DNA of 64,000 bases from Ferruginibacter sp. Lineage in GTDB: Bacteria; Bacteroidota; Bacteroidia; Chitinophagales; Chitinophagaceae. Under the pieces are notes generated by a model. That model did no database searches and had not been told where the DNA came from. It saw nothing but the letters and a program-made list of their open reading frames with translations. Below are positions 8,683 to 18,019 of the stretch, piece by piece. The position numbers were made by a program, and so were the translations under genes. How positions within the stretch are numbered: position 1 is the first letter of the stretch; each line of letters begins with the position of its first letter. The DNA is taken from NCBI GenBank assembly GCA_025963635.1, contig JAOQAK010000073.1, forward strand, positions 1 through 64,000, read 5' to 3'.

Positions 8683-10257
8683 ATGAGAAGCATCCTGTTC
8701 ATAATTTTAATAGTTCCTCTTTCGCTCTTAGCACAAGAGTATGATGTGGTAATAAAAAACGGGAAGATTATCGATGGAACTGGCAACAGCTGGTATTATG
8801 CCGACGTGGCCGTAAAGGATGGCAGGATCGCTTTGATACAAAAGCAAATACCGGCTAATGGCATTACGAAAGTAATTGATGCAAAGGGCCTGATCGTTGC
8901 GCCTGGTTTTATAGATGTGCATACGCATATTGAGGGAGATGAACTAAAAACCCCTACCGCCGATAACTTTATCCTGGATGGTGTAACCACGGTTGTTACG
9001 GGTAACTGCGGCGCTTCCAATGTGGATATGGGCAAATACCTCCGATGGATCGATTCATTGAAATTATCGGTGAACGTTGCTTCCCTGGTAGGCCACAATG
9101 ATGTTCGGAAAGCAGTAATGGGCAGGTCCAATCGTGATCCAACCGAACTGGAATTATTACAGATGGAAAAGCTTGTAGAGCAGGCAATGAAAGATGGTGC
9201 GGCTGGCTTGTCTACAGGCCTTATTTATATCCCAGGCACTTATTCGAAAACGACTGAAATAGTGCGGCTGGCAAAAGTTGCATCAAAATATGGAGGCATT
9301 TACGCTACTCATATGCGTGACGAGGGAGACAGCGTGACCCAGGCAATCAGCGAAGCATTGGAAATCGGAAGGGAGGCCGGGATGCCGGTAGAAATATCTC
9401 ATTTCAAACTAAGCGGCCAGCAAAACTGGGGACGAAGCAAAGAAACTGTTGCTATGATCATCGCCGCCCGAAATGATGGACTGGATGTAACCATCGACCA
9501 ATATCCCTATACCGCCAGCAGCACTTCTTTAAGCACTTTGATACCTGACGAGATACTGGCCGACGGGCAGGATTCGCTCAACGCAAGATTAAACCAGCCG
9601 GAAACCCGCAAAAAAATCATCGAAATAATGATGAAAAAATTGAAGAACCGAAAGCTAAAGCACTATAGTTATGCTATGGTGGCTTATTATAAGGCTGACA
9701 CCACGTTAAACGGAAAAAGCATGGAAGCCATTAACCTGCTAAAGGGAAGAAAACACAATGCAAAAGAAGAAGCGGTTACGATCATGGAAATGATGCAGCA
9801 AGGCGGCGCCGGAATGGTTTTTCACGGGATGAGCGAGGAAGATGTGGAGCGCATTATGCAATATCCTTTCAACATGTTTGCGTCCGATGCGGGTATACGT
9901 GTATTTGGACAGGGAGCGCCACATCCCCGTGGATATGGCACCAATGCAAGGGTGCTTGCAAAATACGTGCGGGATGAAAAAATTCTTTCGCTCGAAGAAG
10001 CGATCCTCCGGATGTCTGCACTGCCGGCACAAAAATTCCATTTGAAAGACCGTGGCTTATTGAAAGAAGGACTTGCTGCGGATATCGTATTGTTTAATGA
10101 ACAGGAAGTGCAGGATCTTTCAAGTTTTGAACGTCCCCATCAATACTCCAAAGGTTTTATGTATGTATTGGTGAACGGAGAAGTTATTGTAGATGCGGGA
10201 AAACATACCGGCGCAAGAACCGGAAAAGCATTGCGGGGGCAAGGGTTTAAAGATTAG
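8683..10257 (+). CDS. N-acyl-D-amino-acid deacylase family amidohydrolase
   Basis: This is an exported amidohydrolase of about 524 residues. The ATG at 8683 is preferred to the upstream TTG at 8662 because it begins a compact signal peptide (MRSILFIILIVPLSLLAQ). Metal-binding HxH lies in GFIDVHTHIEGDE. Further family blocks are VVTGNCGASN, ATHMRDEGD, EISHFKLSGQQNWG, FASDAGIRVFGQGAPHPRGY and the C-terminal composite-barrel repeat GLAADIVLFNEQEV. These identify the D-aminoacylase branch, which removes the acyl group from N-acyl-D-amino acids or related compounds. It follows the acylase gene closely and probably belongs to the same transcription unit. Confidence 0.9.
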   Translation: MRSILFIILIVPLSLLAQEYDVVIKNGKIIDGTGNSWYYADVAVKDGRIALIQKQIPANGITKVIDAKGLIVAPGFIDVHTHIEGDELKTPTADNFILDGVTTVVTGNCGASNVDMGKYLRWIDSLKLSVNVASLVGHNDVRKAVMGRSNRDPTELELLQMEKLVEQAMKDGAAGLSTGLIYIPGTYSKTTEIVRLAKVASKYGGIYATHMRDEGDSVTQAISEALEIGREAGMPVEISHFKLSGQQNWGRSKETVAMIIAARNDGLDVTIDQYPYTASSTSLSTLIPDEILADGQDSLNARLNQPETRKKIIEIMMKKLKNRKLKHYSYAMVAYYKADTTLNGKSMEAINLLKGRKHNAKEEAVTIMEMMQQGGAGMVFHGMSEEDVERIMQYPFNMFASDAGIRVFGQGAPHPRGYGTNARVLAKYVRDEKILSLEEAILRMSALPAQKFHLKDRGLLKEGLAADIVLFNEQEVQDLSSFERPHQYSKGFMYVLVNGEVIVDAGKHTGARTGKALRGQGFKD

Positions 10258-10391
10258 TGCTGGCAAGGTTTATACATGCGGCGTGAATAGTTAGTGCATC
10301 TATGAAATTATATTTCGCCACGGCTATTTTTTAATACCTCTCTGACCCCTAACTTTAGTATCGTTTGTAATCATCCCTCAAAAATTTGTTT

Positions 10392-11669
10392 ATGAAAAAA
10401 CAATCTCTTTTTCTTTTATCCATTGTCTTGCAGGTTACCTTCGTTTCCGCTCAAACAATAATGCCTGTTGCCAATGCCGAAGCGGCGGGCTTTTCAACAG
10501 AACGCCTGAAGCGCATCGACAACGCAATGGATGAATGGGTGCAAAAAGAATGGATGAACGGCGGGGTAGCCTTGTTGGTTCATAATGGAAAAGTTGTCTA
10601 TTACAAAGCTGCGGGCTATAATGACCTTGCTGCTAAAAAGCCGTTGGAGAAAGATGCTATCTTCAGGATCGCTTCTCAAACCAAAGCCATTACCAGTGTG
10701 GCCATCATGATGTTATTTGAAGAAGGAAAACTTTTATTGGACGATCCCGTTTCAAAATATATACCTGCTTTTCAAAAGCAAACAGTATTAGATAAATTCA
10801 ATGCGGAAGACAGTACTTATACCACTGTACCAGCTAAGAGGGAAATTACGCTGCGTGACTTGCTCACACATACTTCCGGAATTGGTTATGCGCAAATTGG
10901 CAGCAAAGAGGCCAATGCGATTTATGCGAAAAATAATGTCACTGTAGGTATCGGCGTTACCAACAGCACACTTTTGGAGGCGATGAACCGCTTGGGCAAA
11001 TTGCCCCTGATGCACCAGCCGGGCGAAAAATTTACCTATGGTTTAAATACTGACTTATTGGGATGCCTGGTGGAAGTCATCTCCGGCATGACACTCAATG
11101 ACTTTTTTAAAACAAGAATTTTTGATCCATTGGGAATGAAGGACACTTACTTTTCTGTTCCACCCGATAAAGCGGCCCGCCTCGTTAATTTGTATTCGGA
11201 AGATGCCTCGGGGCACCTTCAAAAATCGGGTGGCAATATGCTGAATGGCCCTACCGTAGCAAACTATCCTTTGCTTAAGAGCAATTATTATTCAGGCGGT
11301 GCCGGCCTTTCTTCCAGCATTTATGATTATGCAGTCTTTTTACAAATGTTGCTGAATGATGGAAAATACAATGGAAAACAGCTGCTCAGTCGCAACAGCG
11401 TGCGGATGATGACCATGAACCAGATTGGGGATCTTAGCCTGGGTGCCGATAAATTCGGGCTAGGCTTCCAGGTGGTAACGGAGCGAGGAAGTGCACGTAC
11501 CCCGGCCCGCGAAGGTACTTTTAGCTGGGGAGGCGCCTTCGCCACTTCTTATTGGGTGGATCCCAAGGAAAAGCTCGTAATGTTATTTTATCGCCAGTTA
11601 CAAGGAGGCAGTCATGGGGATGTGGTGGAAAAATTCAGGGCGCTTACCTACCAGGCCATAGCCGACTAA
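10392..11669 (+). CDS. Serine hydrolase, class C beta-lactamase/PBP-like (S12 family)
   Basis: The 425-residue protein has signal peptide MKKQSLFLLSIVLQVTFVSA; the ATG at 10392 is preferred to a TTG six bases upstream. The active-site SxxK is SQTK (Ser95, Lys98). The second-motif tyrosine lies in FTYGLNTDLLG. The usual KTG box is replaced by an SWGGAFATSYW segment, as in esterase-like members of this fold. Such proteins include D-aminopeptidases, esterases and weak beta-lactamases, so calling it a resistance enzyme would go beyond the evidence. It is the fourth exported hydrolase in a row and ends the group before a strong terminator. Confidence 0.9.
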   Translation: MKKQSLFLLSIVLQVTFVSAQTIMPVANAEAAGFSTERLKRIDNAMDEWVQKEWMNGGVALLVHNGKVVYYKAAGYNDLAAKKPLEKDAIFRIASQTKAITSVAIMMLFEEGKLLLDDPVSKYIPAFQKQTVLDKFNAEDSTYTTVPAKREITLRDLLTHTSGIGYAQIGSKEANAIYAKNNVTVGIGVTNSTLLEAMNRLGKLPLMHQPGEKFTYGLNTDLLGCLVEVISGMTLNDFFKTRIFDPLGMKDTYFSVPPDKAARLVNLYSEDASGHLQKSGGNMLNGPTVANYPLLKSNYYSGGAGLSSSIYDYAVFLQMLLNDGKYNGKQLLSRNSVRMMTMNQIGDLSLGADKFGLGFQVVTERGSARTPAREGTFSWGGAFATSYWVDPKEKLVMLFYRQLQGGSHGDVVEKFRALTYQAIAD

Positions 11670-11817
11670 GTTTATCAATTTAACGAGGAACAACCGGGTC
11701 ATGAAACTGCTTTTTTCGGAGCGGTAAATGATGATTCTTGCACAAAAGTTGAAGAGTGCGACGCCTGTGAAGCTTCACCAGGGACTTGTTGCCCGGTTCA
11801 AAAAAATTTTATCAATT

Positions 11818-11862
11818 AATATTAAGGCACAAACTCAGTGTTGAAGTTTGTGCCTTAATATT
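11818..11862. terminator. Perfect 18-bp stem-loop between convergent genes
   Basis: The arms 11818-11835 (AATATTAAGGCACAAACT) and 11845-11862 are perfect reverse complements around a 9-base loop. The hairpin is flanked by A/T-rich sequence on both sides. It sits between the convergent serine hydrolase and AI-2E-type permease genes, the expected place for a bidirectional rho-independent terminator. Confidence 0.85.
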
Positions 11863-11887
11863 ACTGCTAAACAAAATAATTAAGTTG

Positions 11888-13018
11888 TTATTTCATCAGA
11901 ACCTTCCTGTTCTTTTTTGTAGCAATCTTTTGCAGATGCCGCAAAATTCTTTTCTCGGGAATATTCTCCCGATCATCACTCAGCAGGATGGACCAGGGCC
12001 TGAGCGCATCTACCTGGGAGAATATTACGTTCAAAATAGCGATTGTGGGTAAAGCCAGGAAAATTCCGGGCAATCCAATTAGGGAACCGCCTACAACCAC
12101 CCCCATAATGGTCATCAGGGCATTCACCTTCACTTTTGATCCCACGATTTTTGTCATTAGAAAATTGGCATCACAGAAGTGGATGATCTCCATGCTCACA
12201 ATTACCCAAATGATATCATGCATATCAGACGAATTGCCGAGGGTAACCAATACGGTGAAAAGTAGCCCGGTAAATAATCCCACATAGGGAACGATATTGA
12301 GTACGGCCGCAAATACGCCCAGGAAAATGGCATACTTGACACCAATTATCAACAAAGCGATTGAATTACAGGTTGCTACGATGGCCATTTCGATGATCAG
12401 GCCAGTCATATATTTCTGAATAATCAGTTTGGATTCAAGGATCACATGCTGCAGGCTTTCTTTGTGCTGACTGCTGAAAATCGCAAATAAAAACCTTTTA
12501 ATCAATTGTTTGTAGCATAGAATTAAAAAGGAATAAATTGAAACCATAATAATCAATACCACTGTTCCTGACAGGGTCAAAAATGTTTGACCGATGTACT
12601 GTCCGCCGGAGTGCCGTATGCCTTGCTTCGCATTTTCAATAAAAACCTTTTGTTCGGCAGTACTGATATGCCATTTCTGTTCTACCCATGTTTGCAGTGT
12701 AGTGATGTGGTCGACCAGGTGTTCTTTGATAGCGGGTATATCATTAAAGAAGCCAGCCATTTGTGAAGAGAGAAAATAAATTACCCCCGCGATCACAGCA
12801 AGCGCAAAAATAACAGAGATCAGATTGGCAAGGGTGGATGGTATATACAGTTTTTGAAGAAGACTGGTAACCGGCAACAATAAAATAGATAAAAGAATGG
12901 AAAAATAAACAGGCACCAATACGCCGTGCCCAACATAGATAAAGAAGCCAATCAGGAGGATCATTAAAAGTTGGTAACACAGTTTCTGAGGATAGGACAT
13001 TGCGTTAGAATTGCTCAT
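11888..13018 (-). CDS. AI-2E family transporter (PerM/TqsA-like permease)
   Basis: This polytopic membrane protein of 376 residues has the family pattern: paired N-terminal helices, a central amphipathic loop domain (about 85-140) and a C-terminal group of helices. The C-terminal blocks NIVPYVGLFTGLLF and VGGSLIGLPGIFLALPTIAIL are typical of the AI-2E transporter/PerM superfamily. Some members export autoinducer-2 and others act as ion antiporters, so the substrate is open. It is transcribed alone toward the shared terminator at 11818-11862. Confidence 0.88.
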   Translation of the reverse strand: MSNSNAMSYPQKLCYQLLMILLIGFFIYVGHGVLVPVYFSILLSILLLPVTSLLQKLYIPSTLANLISVIFALAVIAGVIYFLSSQMAGFFNDIPAIKEHLVDHITTLQTWVEQKWHISTAEQKVFIENAKQGIRHSGGQYIGQTFLTLSGTVVLIIMVSIYSFLILCYKQLIKRFLFAIFSSQHKESLQHVILESKLIIQKYMTGLIIEMAIVATCNSIALLIIGVKYAIFLGVFAAVLNIVPYVGLFTGLLFTVLVTLGNSSDMHDIIWVIVSMEIIHFCDANFLMTKIVGSKVKVNALMTIMGVVVGGSLIGLPGIFLALPTIAILNVIFSQVDALRPWSILLSDDRENIPEKRILRHLQKIATKKNRKVLMK

Positions 13019-13179
13019 TATTATAGGTTATTAAGAAACACAAAAAATAACATGGTTAAATTATGTGCCAGATTTTCTTTCATAACCCATTTGGACCGCC
13101 TGAGAGCCAGTGGGGATTTAATTACTCACATTATTCAGTCGCACCTTGAATTCCTTTTTTTTACCAATATTTCCCAACT

Positions 13180-15147
13180 TTATTTTTCCTGATCAGAATC
13201 ATTGAAGACCATTGTCCAGTGATTACCCTTTACATACTTCTCTTTAAATATTTTATGAATAGCTGCTGGTTGTTTAATGCCATTAACGATCAGTTCATTA
13301 TTGGTGAGCCTGTAAGAATGCAACTCCTCTTTATTTTTTATAATGTTTTCCCGGATGAAATCACCTATGATTTTTTCCTGCAATTTTTCAGACTCCAGCA
13401 TAGCCAGCTGGGATTCCCTCAGCGCCTTTCTTGATTGCTGTATTTGCTGGTTTGCCTGGTCGAAGTTCTTTTTTGCCAGCTCCATGGTTATTTTACCCTG
13501 TTGCATATTGAGCGCCATTTGTTTCTTCGCCGCCTGCATGTCCAACATGACTAATTCCGCTTGTCTTTTCGACTCTTTGGTGTTAAATTTTGACTGCTTC
13601 TGTTCGTTGCTGAACTGCTTCATCTCCTGCTCTATTTGTAGTTTTGCAGTTTTCATTTCCTCGGCCATTTCCTTTTGAGACGCCTGCATTTCTTTGTTTG
13701 CCTGCTCCATTTCATGCGCCAACTCTTCCTGTGCTTTTTCCATGGCTACTTTTTCCTTTATCAAATCCTGATGCGATTTTTCCAAAATCTCTTCCGATTC
13801 GTCCATTTCCTTTTCTGAAACTGCATTGGATTCAGCTAATATCTTTTCAGTAAGATCCCTGTAAGCATCCACTTTCTCCGCCGGAATCTTTTTATCATCG
13901 ATATACAGTTCTTTCACGCCATTCTTACCTGAAATGATCCTGTATTTCTTGCCGTTATCGGTTTGGATAATTGTTTCTTTTGTACCATCCCGGCTTTCTT
14001 TCATTTTCTGAGGAATTGTGTCCGGATTCAGCGCCTGGTGATTTTCATCGATCCGGACAGCATGGGAAACAGCAGCGTTTTTTAGAGAATGATGCTCTAA
14101 ATCCTTTTTCGTAGAAAAAGCAACAATAAATGCACAGGCAACGATCATTCCCGCGACTAAAAATTTCTTTTCCATATTGTTTAACGTTTGGTTTTTGTTA
14201 TAAATGATTCTTTTTACCCGGTTCAACAGCTGGCCTTTTTCACCGGTAAATGCATTGGCAAGGGAAGAAGGGATGCTAACATGATACTGTTGAAAAGATA
14301 TCAGTGCATTGATATAATTGCGTTTGTCGCCGGTTTGTTTCAGGGCAATATCATCGCAGCAATTTTCCCGCTCCATTTTTACCAGGGAAGAAACCCATAG
14401 TACGGCAGGATTAAAAAAGAAAACAATTTCAAGGATACACTGAAGCATATTCACGAGGAAATCCCTTCGGCGGATATGAGCCAGTTCGTGTACCAGGATG
14501 GCTTCTATTTCATTTACCGGCAGCGAGGCAAGCATGGCAGCAGGAAATAAAATTACGGGCTTCCAATAGCCAATTACCCCGGGCATTTTCGCAAGGCCCG
14601 ATTGCAGTAAACGTACGGGCTGGGTAATCTGAAGTTGACCGGATAAAACTGCCAGCCGGTTGCTCCAATATTGCCCCGGACAAAAAACCTGTTTTCGCCT
14701 TAATTGGAAGACCGCGTACAAACCCGTGGAGAGTTTGATAATGCGCAGACCAATTATTAAAAGCCATGCAAGTATGATCCAATGTGCATGCTCATTTAAA
14801 AACGCGATTGCTTTTAAAGCAATGGGCTGTTGCTCAACATAAAAGGATGTAGAAGCAGGCTCCTTAATGGCTGCAACTGAGCCGCCAGTTAGCATTTCGC
14901 TTACTGGCGCTGCTTGCTTTGCCTTGATTACCTGTAGAAAAAAGGTGGCGGCTACAGCGATTACAAAAAGCATTAAGGCAGCCGTTAGTAAATTATAACG
15001 GATGGCTGGTCTGGATGTTTTTGTAAAAAAAATAATAGCTCCGGCGATCATTGCCAACAACATTCCTTGCCATAATGAATGAATGAGCGTCCAGTTTAAA
15101 GCCCGGATAATTTCATCGCCAATAATGTTTGAAAATAGCAAGCGCAT
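13180..15147 (-). CDS. BlaR1-like M56 family metallopeptidase with long coiled-coil C-terminus
   Basis: The 655-residue protein has N-terminal transmembrane helices (about 26-42, 53-72, 121-139) and the M56 zinc site HELAH (220-224) in LVHELAHIRRRDF. The downstream glutamate is in MERENCCDDIAL (Glu261), and a further helix lies near residue 330. Beyond that, instead of a penicillin-binding sensor, there is a Glu/Lys/Gln/Met-rich region of about 170 residues predicted to be a long coiled coil. The protein ends in a short conserved tail (NNELIVNGIKQPAAIHKIF). In BlaR1 systems the protease relieves BlaI repression after sensing. The coiled coil suggests a non-beta-lactam signal. It lies 17 bases after blaI in the same operon. 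Confidence 0.88.
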   Translation of the reverse strand: MRLLFSNIIGDEIIRALNWTLIHSLWQGMLLAMIAGAIIFFTKTSRPAIRYNLLTAALMLFVIAVAATFFLQVIKAKQAAPVSEMLTGGSVAAIKEPASTSFYVEQQPIALKAIAFLNEHAHWIILAWLLIIGLRIIKLSTGLYAVFQLRRKQVFCPGQYWSNRLAVLSGQLQITQPVRLLQSGLAKMPGVIGYWKPVILFPAAMLASLPVNEIEAILVHELAHIRRRDFLVNMLQCILEIVFFFNPAVLWVSSLVKMERENCCDDIALKQTGDKRNYINALISFQQYHVSIPSSLANAFTGEKGQLLNRVKRIIYNKNQTLNNMEKKFLVAGMIVACAFIVAFSTKKDLEHHSLKNAAVSHAVRIDENHQALNPDTIPQKMKESRDGTKETIIQTDNGKKYRIISGKNGVKELYIDDKKIPAEKVDAYRDLTEKILAESNAVSEKEMDESEEILEKSHQDLIKEKVAMEKAQEELAHEMEQANKEMQASQKEMAEEMKTAKLQIEQEMKQFSNEQKQSKFNTKESKRQAELVMLDMQAAKKQMALNMQQGKITMELAKKNFDQANQQIQQSRKALRESQLAMLESEKLQEKIIGDFIRENIIKNKEELHSYRLTNNELIVNGIKQPAAIHKIFKEKYVKGNHWTMVFNDSDQEK

Positions 15148-15164
15148 ACAGCCGTTTTATTGGG

Positions 15165-15563
15165 TTAGCTTTTATCAAGTTTGTCGAGGAGATCCTTGAT
15201 CTCCTGCAACTCTTTTTTAGAAGTTTTTTTGTTGCCCAGCAACTGCATCATCAAACTGCTGGCCGAACCATTAAAAAGTGAATCCACAAAACGGTCCAGC
15301 AATATTCCTTTTGTTTTTTGTTCTTCCATACCAGCCATATAAATATGCTTCATATTGGTTTCATCTCTTTTAAGGAGTTGCTTTTCGGCCATTATCTGCA
15401 TCAGCTTTAGCGTTGACGTATATTGCACAGCACGTTTCTGCGCATTTAAAGTATCGTTCACAAAACGTACAGTTGATGGGCCATACTGCCATAATACCTG
15501 CAGTATTTCCAACTCCGACCTGGTAGGTTCTGTTTTAGCATCATTTGTTTTTTTCCGGTTCAT
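15165..15563 (-). CDS. blaI: BlaI/MecI/CopY family transcriptional repressor
   Basis: This 132-residue winged-helix protein matches the penicillinase-repressor family: TRSELEILQVLWQYGPSTVRFV forms the start of the DNA-binding domain, followed by KRAVQYTSTLKLMQIMAEK. The second half (FVDSLFNGSASSLMMQLL, KKELQEIKDLLDKL) is the dimerisation region typical of BlaI. It is the first gene of a two-gene operon with the M56 peptidase, the standard sensor-repressor arrangement, and is expected to repress its own promoter. Other targets cannot be inferred without operator data. Confidence 0.92.
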   Translation of the reverse strand: MNRKKTNDAKTEPTRSELEILQVLWQYGPSTVRFVNDTLNAQKRAVQYTSTLKLMQIMAEKQLLKRDETNMKHIYMAGMEEQKTKGILLDRFVDSLFNGSASSLMMQLLGNKKTSKKELQEIKDLLDKLDKS

Positions 15564-15567
15564 GAAA

Positions 15568-15598
15568 TAAAGATAGGAAACATTTCGTACGTTTACAA
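15568..15598 (-). promoter_or_regulatory. Putative blaI-M56 promoter
   Basis: Reading on the minus strand, TTG at 15596-15598 is followed after 20 bases by TATCTTTA (15568-15575), close to the Bacteroidota -33/-7 arrangement (TTG, about 19 bases, TAnnTTTG). The spacer contains AAAC and GTTT half sites around a CGTACG core, which could serve as an autoregulatory BlaI operator. The resulting leader would be very short. Operator assignment is inference only. Confidence 0.35.
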
Positions 15599-15906
15599 TC
15601 TTACCTCATCTTTTTATTTTTTTTAACAAGTAACCAGCAGGGATGCATTTGTGTAGGAGCGTAAGATGGATATTATGATTAGCAGTTCAGCCATTCATTC
15701 GCGGGTGAAAACGCCGCATCTCACCAAACGAATTCTTTCAAGAAATAACCCTAAAACAGTAACTTACATTTGATGCGTTTTGTAGCGATAACAAGTCACG
15801 TGGTATCGGTTTAATAGCAGCCCCGGGGCGTAGAGGACATTGTTGGCATTAAAAATGCACACCTGTTGAAACAGCATATTTTAACCTGTTAAACGATAAA
15901 AATATC
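15599..15906. other. Divergent intergenic region upstream of blaI and ferritin
   Basis: About 310 bases separate the blaI promoter area from the ferritin start. No conserved small ORF, RNA fold or repeat was recognised. The last 40 bases before ferritin contain TATTTTAA, a weak -7-like match; no iron box could be identified by eye. Confidence 0.5.
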
Positions 15907-16458
15907 ATGAACACAAACAGACTTTCAGACAAAATGGCTTCTGCATTAAACGACCAGATGACCAAGGAAGCACATGCTTCACAGATTTATTTATCCTATG
16001 CCGCATGGGCCGATAGCCAGGGTTATGGCGGCATTGCCAATTTTCTTTTCAGGCATGCGCATGAAGAAAGAAACCACATGATGAAAATATTGGAATATAT
16101 TTTAAAAAGAGGCGCTGTGGTAAGAGTTACTGCTATTCCGGCCCCGCCGGCAGACCCGCTTAATATCAACGACTGTTTTGAAAAAGTGTTCAATCATGAA
16201 GTTGACAATACCAAAGCTATTTACCAGGTAGTAAAACTGAGCCTTACAGAGGAAGATTGGGCCACATGGAATTTCATGCAATGGTTTGTAAAGGAGCAAA
16301 CAGAAGAAGAAACGCTGGCCCTGAGCTTACTGGATAAAATAAAAATTGCAGGTGGTGAAAAAATCAACAGCGATGCCTTGTACACGCTTGACCGGGATCT
16401 CGAAAATACGCCCGACGATGCAAGGCTGGCGCAGGATGTAACCACTGAAAATCCCTAG
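15907..16458 (+). CDS. ftnA: Ferritin (non-haem iron storage)
   Basis: The 183-residue four-helix-bundle ferritin has visible ferroxidase-centre ligands: Glu in QMTKEAHASQIYLSYAAWAD, the EE..H set in FRHAHEERNHMMKI, and Glu residues in FVKEQTEEETLALSLL. Length and start (MNTNRLSDKMASALNDQMTKE) fit bacterial FtnA-type proteins rather than bacterioferritin, since no haem-ligand Met is placed as in Bfr. It oxidises Fe(II) and stores it as a mineral core. It is probably monocistronic, ending in the hairpin at 16487-16513. Confidence 0.95.
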   Translation: MNTNRLSDKMASALNDQMTKEAHASQIYLSYAAWADSQGYGGIANFLFRHAHEERNHMMKILEYILKRGAVVRVTAIPAPPADPLNINDCFEKVFNHEVDNTKAIYQVVKLSLTEEDWATWNFMQWFVKEQTEEETLALSLLDKIKIAGGEKINSDALYTLDRDLENTPDDARLAQDVTTENP

Positions 16459-16486
16459 CGATAAAAAACATATTGACTTAATATTT

Positions 16487-16513
16487 AAAGCTTCCACTGA
16501 ACGGAGGCTTTTT
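16487..16513 (+). terminator. Rho-independent terminator after ferritin
   Basis: The stem AAAGCTTCC/GGAGGCTTT (9 pairs including one G-U) has a 7-base loop and runs into five T residues. It starts 28 bases after the ferritin stop codon. Confidence 0.85.
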
Positions 16514-16666
16514 CTTTGGGCAATCATCACACAAAACAAAAACAGATTCTTATTATCTATTGATAGAACAGCATGTATGGTGCTTTTTACTAAATTATCG
16601 CACCAACAAAAAAATAATTCCTTTTGCCATTCATTGTATATATTTAGTGTCCCTAAAAACTACTTT

Positions 16667-17497
16667 ATGAAATTTTTCCAACGCCTCAGCACAGGGTGGA
16701 CTATCACCCGCAACAGTTTTACCATCTTAAAAAACAACAAACAACTTATCATCTTCCCCATTCTTGCAGGCATTTCTCTTGTATTGGTGATGGCGACTTT
16801 TATTACCGGGATGCTGGCCTCCGCCGGCTGGGATGTGAATTACCTGGAAACCGATAACCCCGTGCTTAACTACGCCATTCTGTTCGTTTTCTATTTTGTC
16901 AATTATTTCATCATTGTTTTCTTCAACATGGCGCTGATCCACTGCACCAGGCTGTATTTTGATGGAGAAGAAGTTAGTGTTGCGATCGGCATTAAATTCA
17001 GTACCAGCCGCATTGGCGTTATTATATCCTGGGCCTTTTTTGCAGCCACCGTGGGTACCATTTTAAAAATCATACAGGAAAATACGGGGATTATAGGCAG
17101 GATCGTCACCGGCCTTTTAGGCATTGTGTGGAATGTAGCTACTTTTTTTGTAGTTCCGGTGATTGCTTACGAAAATCTTGGTCCCATTGCCGCATTCAAA
17201 CGCTCCACCCAAATGATGAAGGAAAAATGGGGAGAAAGCCTGGGATCAACTTTTAGCCTGGGGTTAATAAAATTGGTAGTTTTTTTCCTGGCGGCTATTC
17301 CACTCGTGCTGGTTGCCGTGTATATTAACCTATTCCTTGGCGTGGGTCTTGCAATATTAGTTGCTTCTGTGACCTTTGCGGTCTTTAGCGCAGTGGAAAC
17401 CATTTTCATCAGTTCGGTATATCATAATATTACCGGCAACATCGATGAACATTTCAACCAGCAGCTTATAGATGGTCTTTTTGCTGCAAAAAAATAG
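16667..17497 (+). CDS. DUF6159 family integral membrane protein
   Basis: The product is a membrane protein of about 276 residues. The ATG at 16667 (MKFFQRLSTGWTITRNSF) is chosen over an upstream in-frame GTG because the upstream residues lack family character and the opening FQRLSTGWTITRNSFTILK resembles the conserved N-terminus of DUF6159 proteins. Hydrophobic segments lie near residues 28-50, 63-90, 110-130, 140-165 and 195-240. The charged segment IAAFKRSTQMMKEKWGESLG precedes the last pair of helices. No function is established for the family. Spacing from ferritin and the intervening terminator suggest independent transcription. Confidence 0.8.
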   Translation: MKFFQRLSTGWTITRNSFTILKNNKQLIIFPILAGISLVLVMATFITGMLASAGWDVNYLETDNPVLNYAILFVFYFVNYFIIVFFNMALIHCTRLYFDGEEVSVAIGIKFSTSRIGVIISWAFFAATVGTILKIIQENTGIIGRIVTGLLGIVWNVATFFVVPVIAYENLGPIAAFKRSTQMMKEKWGESLGSTFSLGLIKLVVFFLAAIPLVLVAVYINLFLGVGLAILVASVTFAVFSAVETIFISSVYHNITGNIDEHFNQQLIDGLFAAKK

Positions 17498-18019
17498 CTT
17501 TAGTTAGGATGCGGTTTCCCTCCAAAATTTTCTCCTTTGTTCCTCCATCTCAAAGTGCCTGAAAAAAGAAAACTTGTTGAATCAATAAATTACTACCGCC
17601 AGGCTTAGAACTTGCCGGTTTTTAATTTACCACTCTTAACTTGCAACGACCCGCCTGAACTAACCCCGACTTTACTTTACATAAAGAACTGCTCAAGCCA
17701 ACAGTTTATGAACTGCATATTACCACCTAAAAAACGTCGTCATATCCCACTTACCAATCAAAAGAAAACTAATTAAACGAGGGCTAAATAATATTACCTT
17801 TAACCTCTTAAAAAATTTAAAAGTCACTTGCCGTGAAAAACTATTAACCCTGGATAACGTAATAATCAGTCAATCTGAATGATTCCAAAGCCTTATGCAA
17901 AACATATCTTTTCCTTTCTTGCTGCTTCGTTACCTGGTTTCGGACATAGTTGCCACAATGGGCATGTGCAGAAGGGCTGGCCTTTTTATATTTGTTTACT
18001 CTATTAAAATAAATTAATA
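17498..18019. other. 522-base intergenic region before the Ter cluster
   Basis: No ORF, RNA gene or strong palindrome was recognised. The right end carries the -7 box at 17987-17994 that probably starts the Ter cluster transcript. The rest is ordinary A/T-rich sequence. Confidence 0.5.
17987..17994 (+). promoter_or_regulatory. -7 promoter box of the Ter cluster
   Basis: TATATTTG matches the TAnnTTTG consensus exactly and lies 26 bases before the first TerD start codon, leaving a short A/T-rich leader. No good TTG -33 box is at standard spacing, which may indicate use of an accessory factor or regulated activity. Confidence 0.5.

Noticed and set aside
10392-11669. Calling the serine hydrolase a beta-lactamase
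   Set aside because: SxxK is present but the KTG box is replaced, and esterases and peptidases share this fold.
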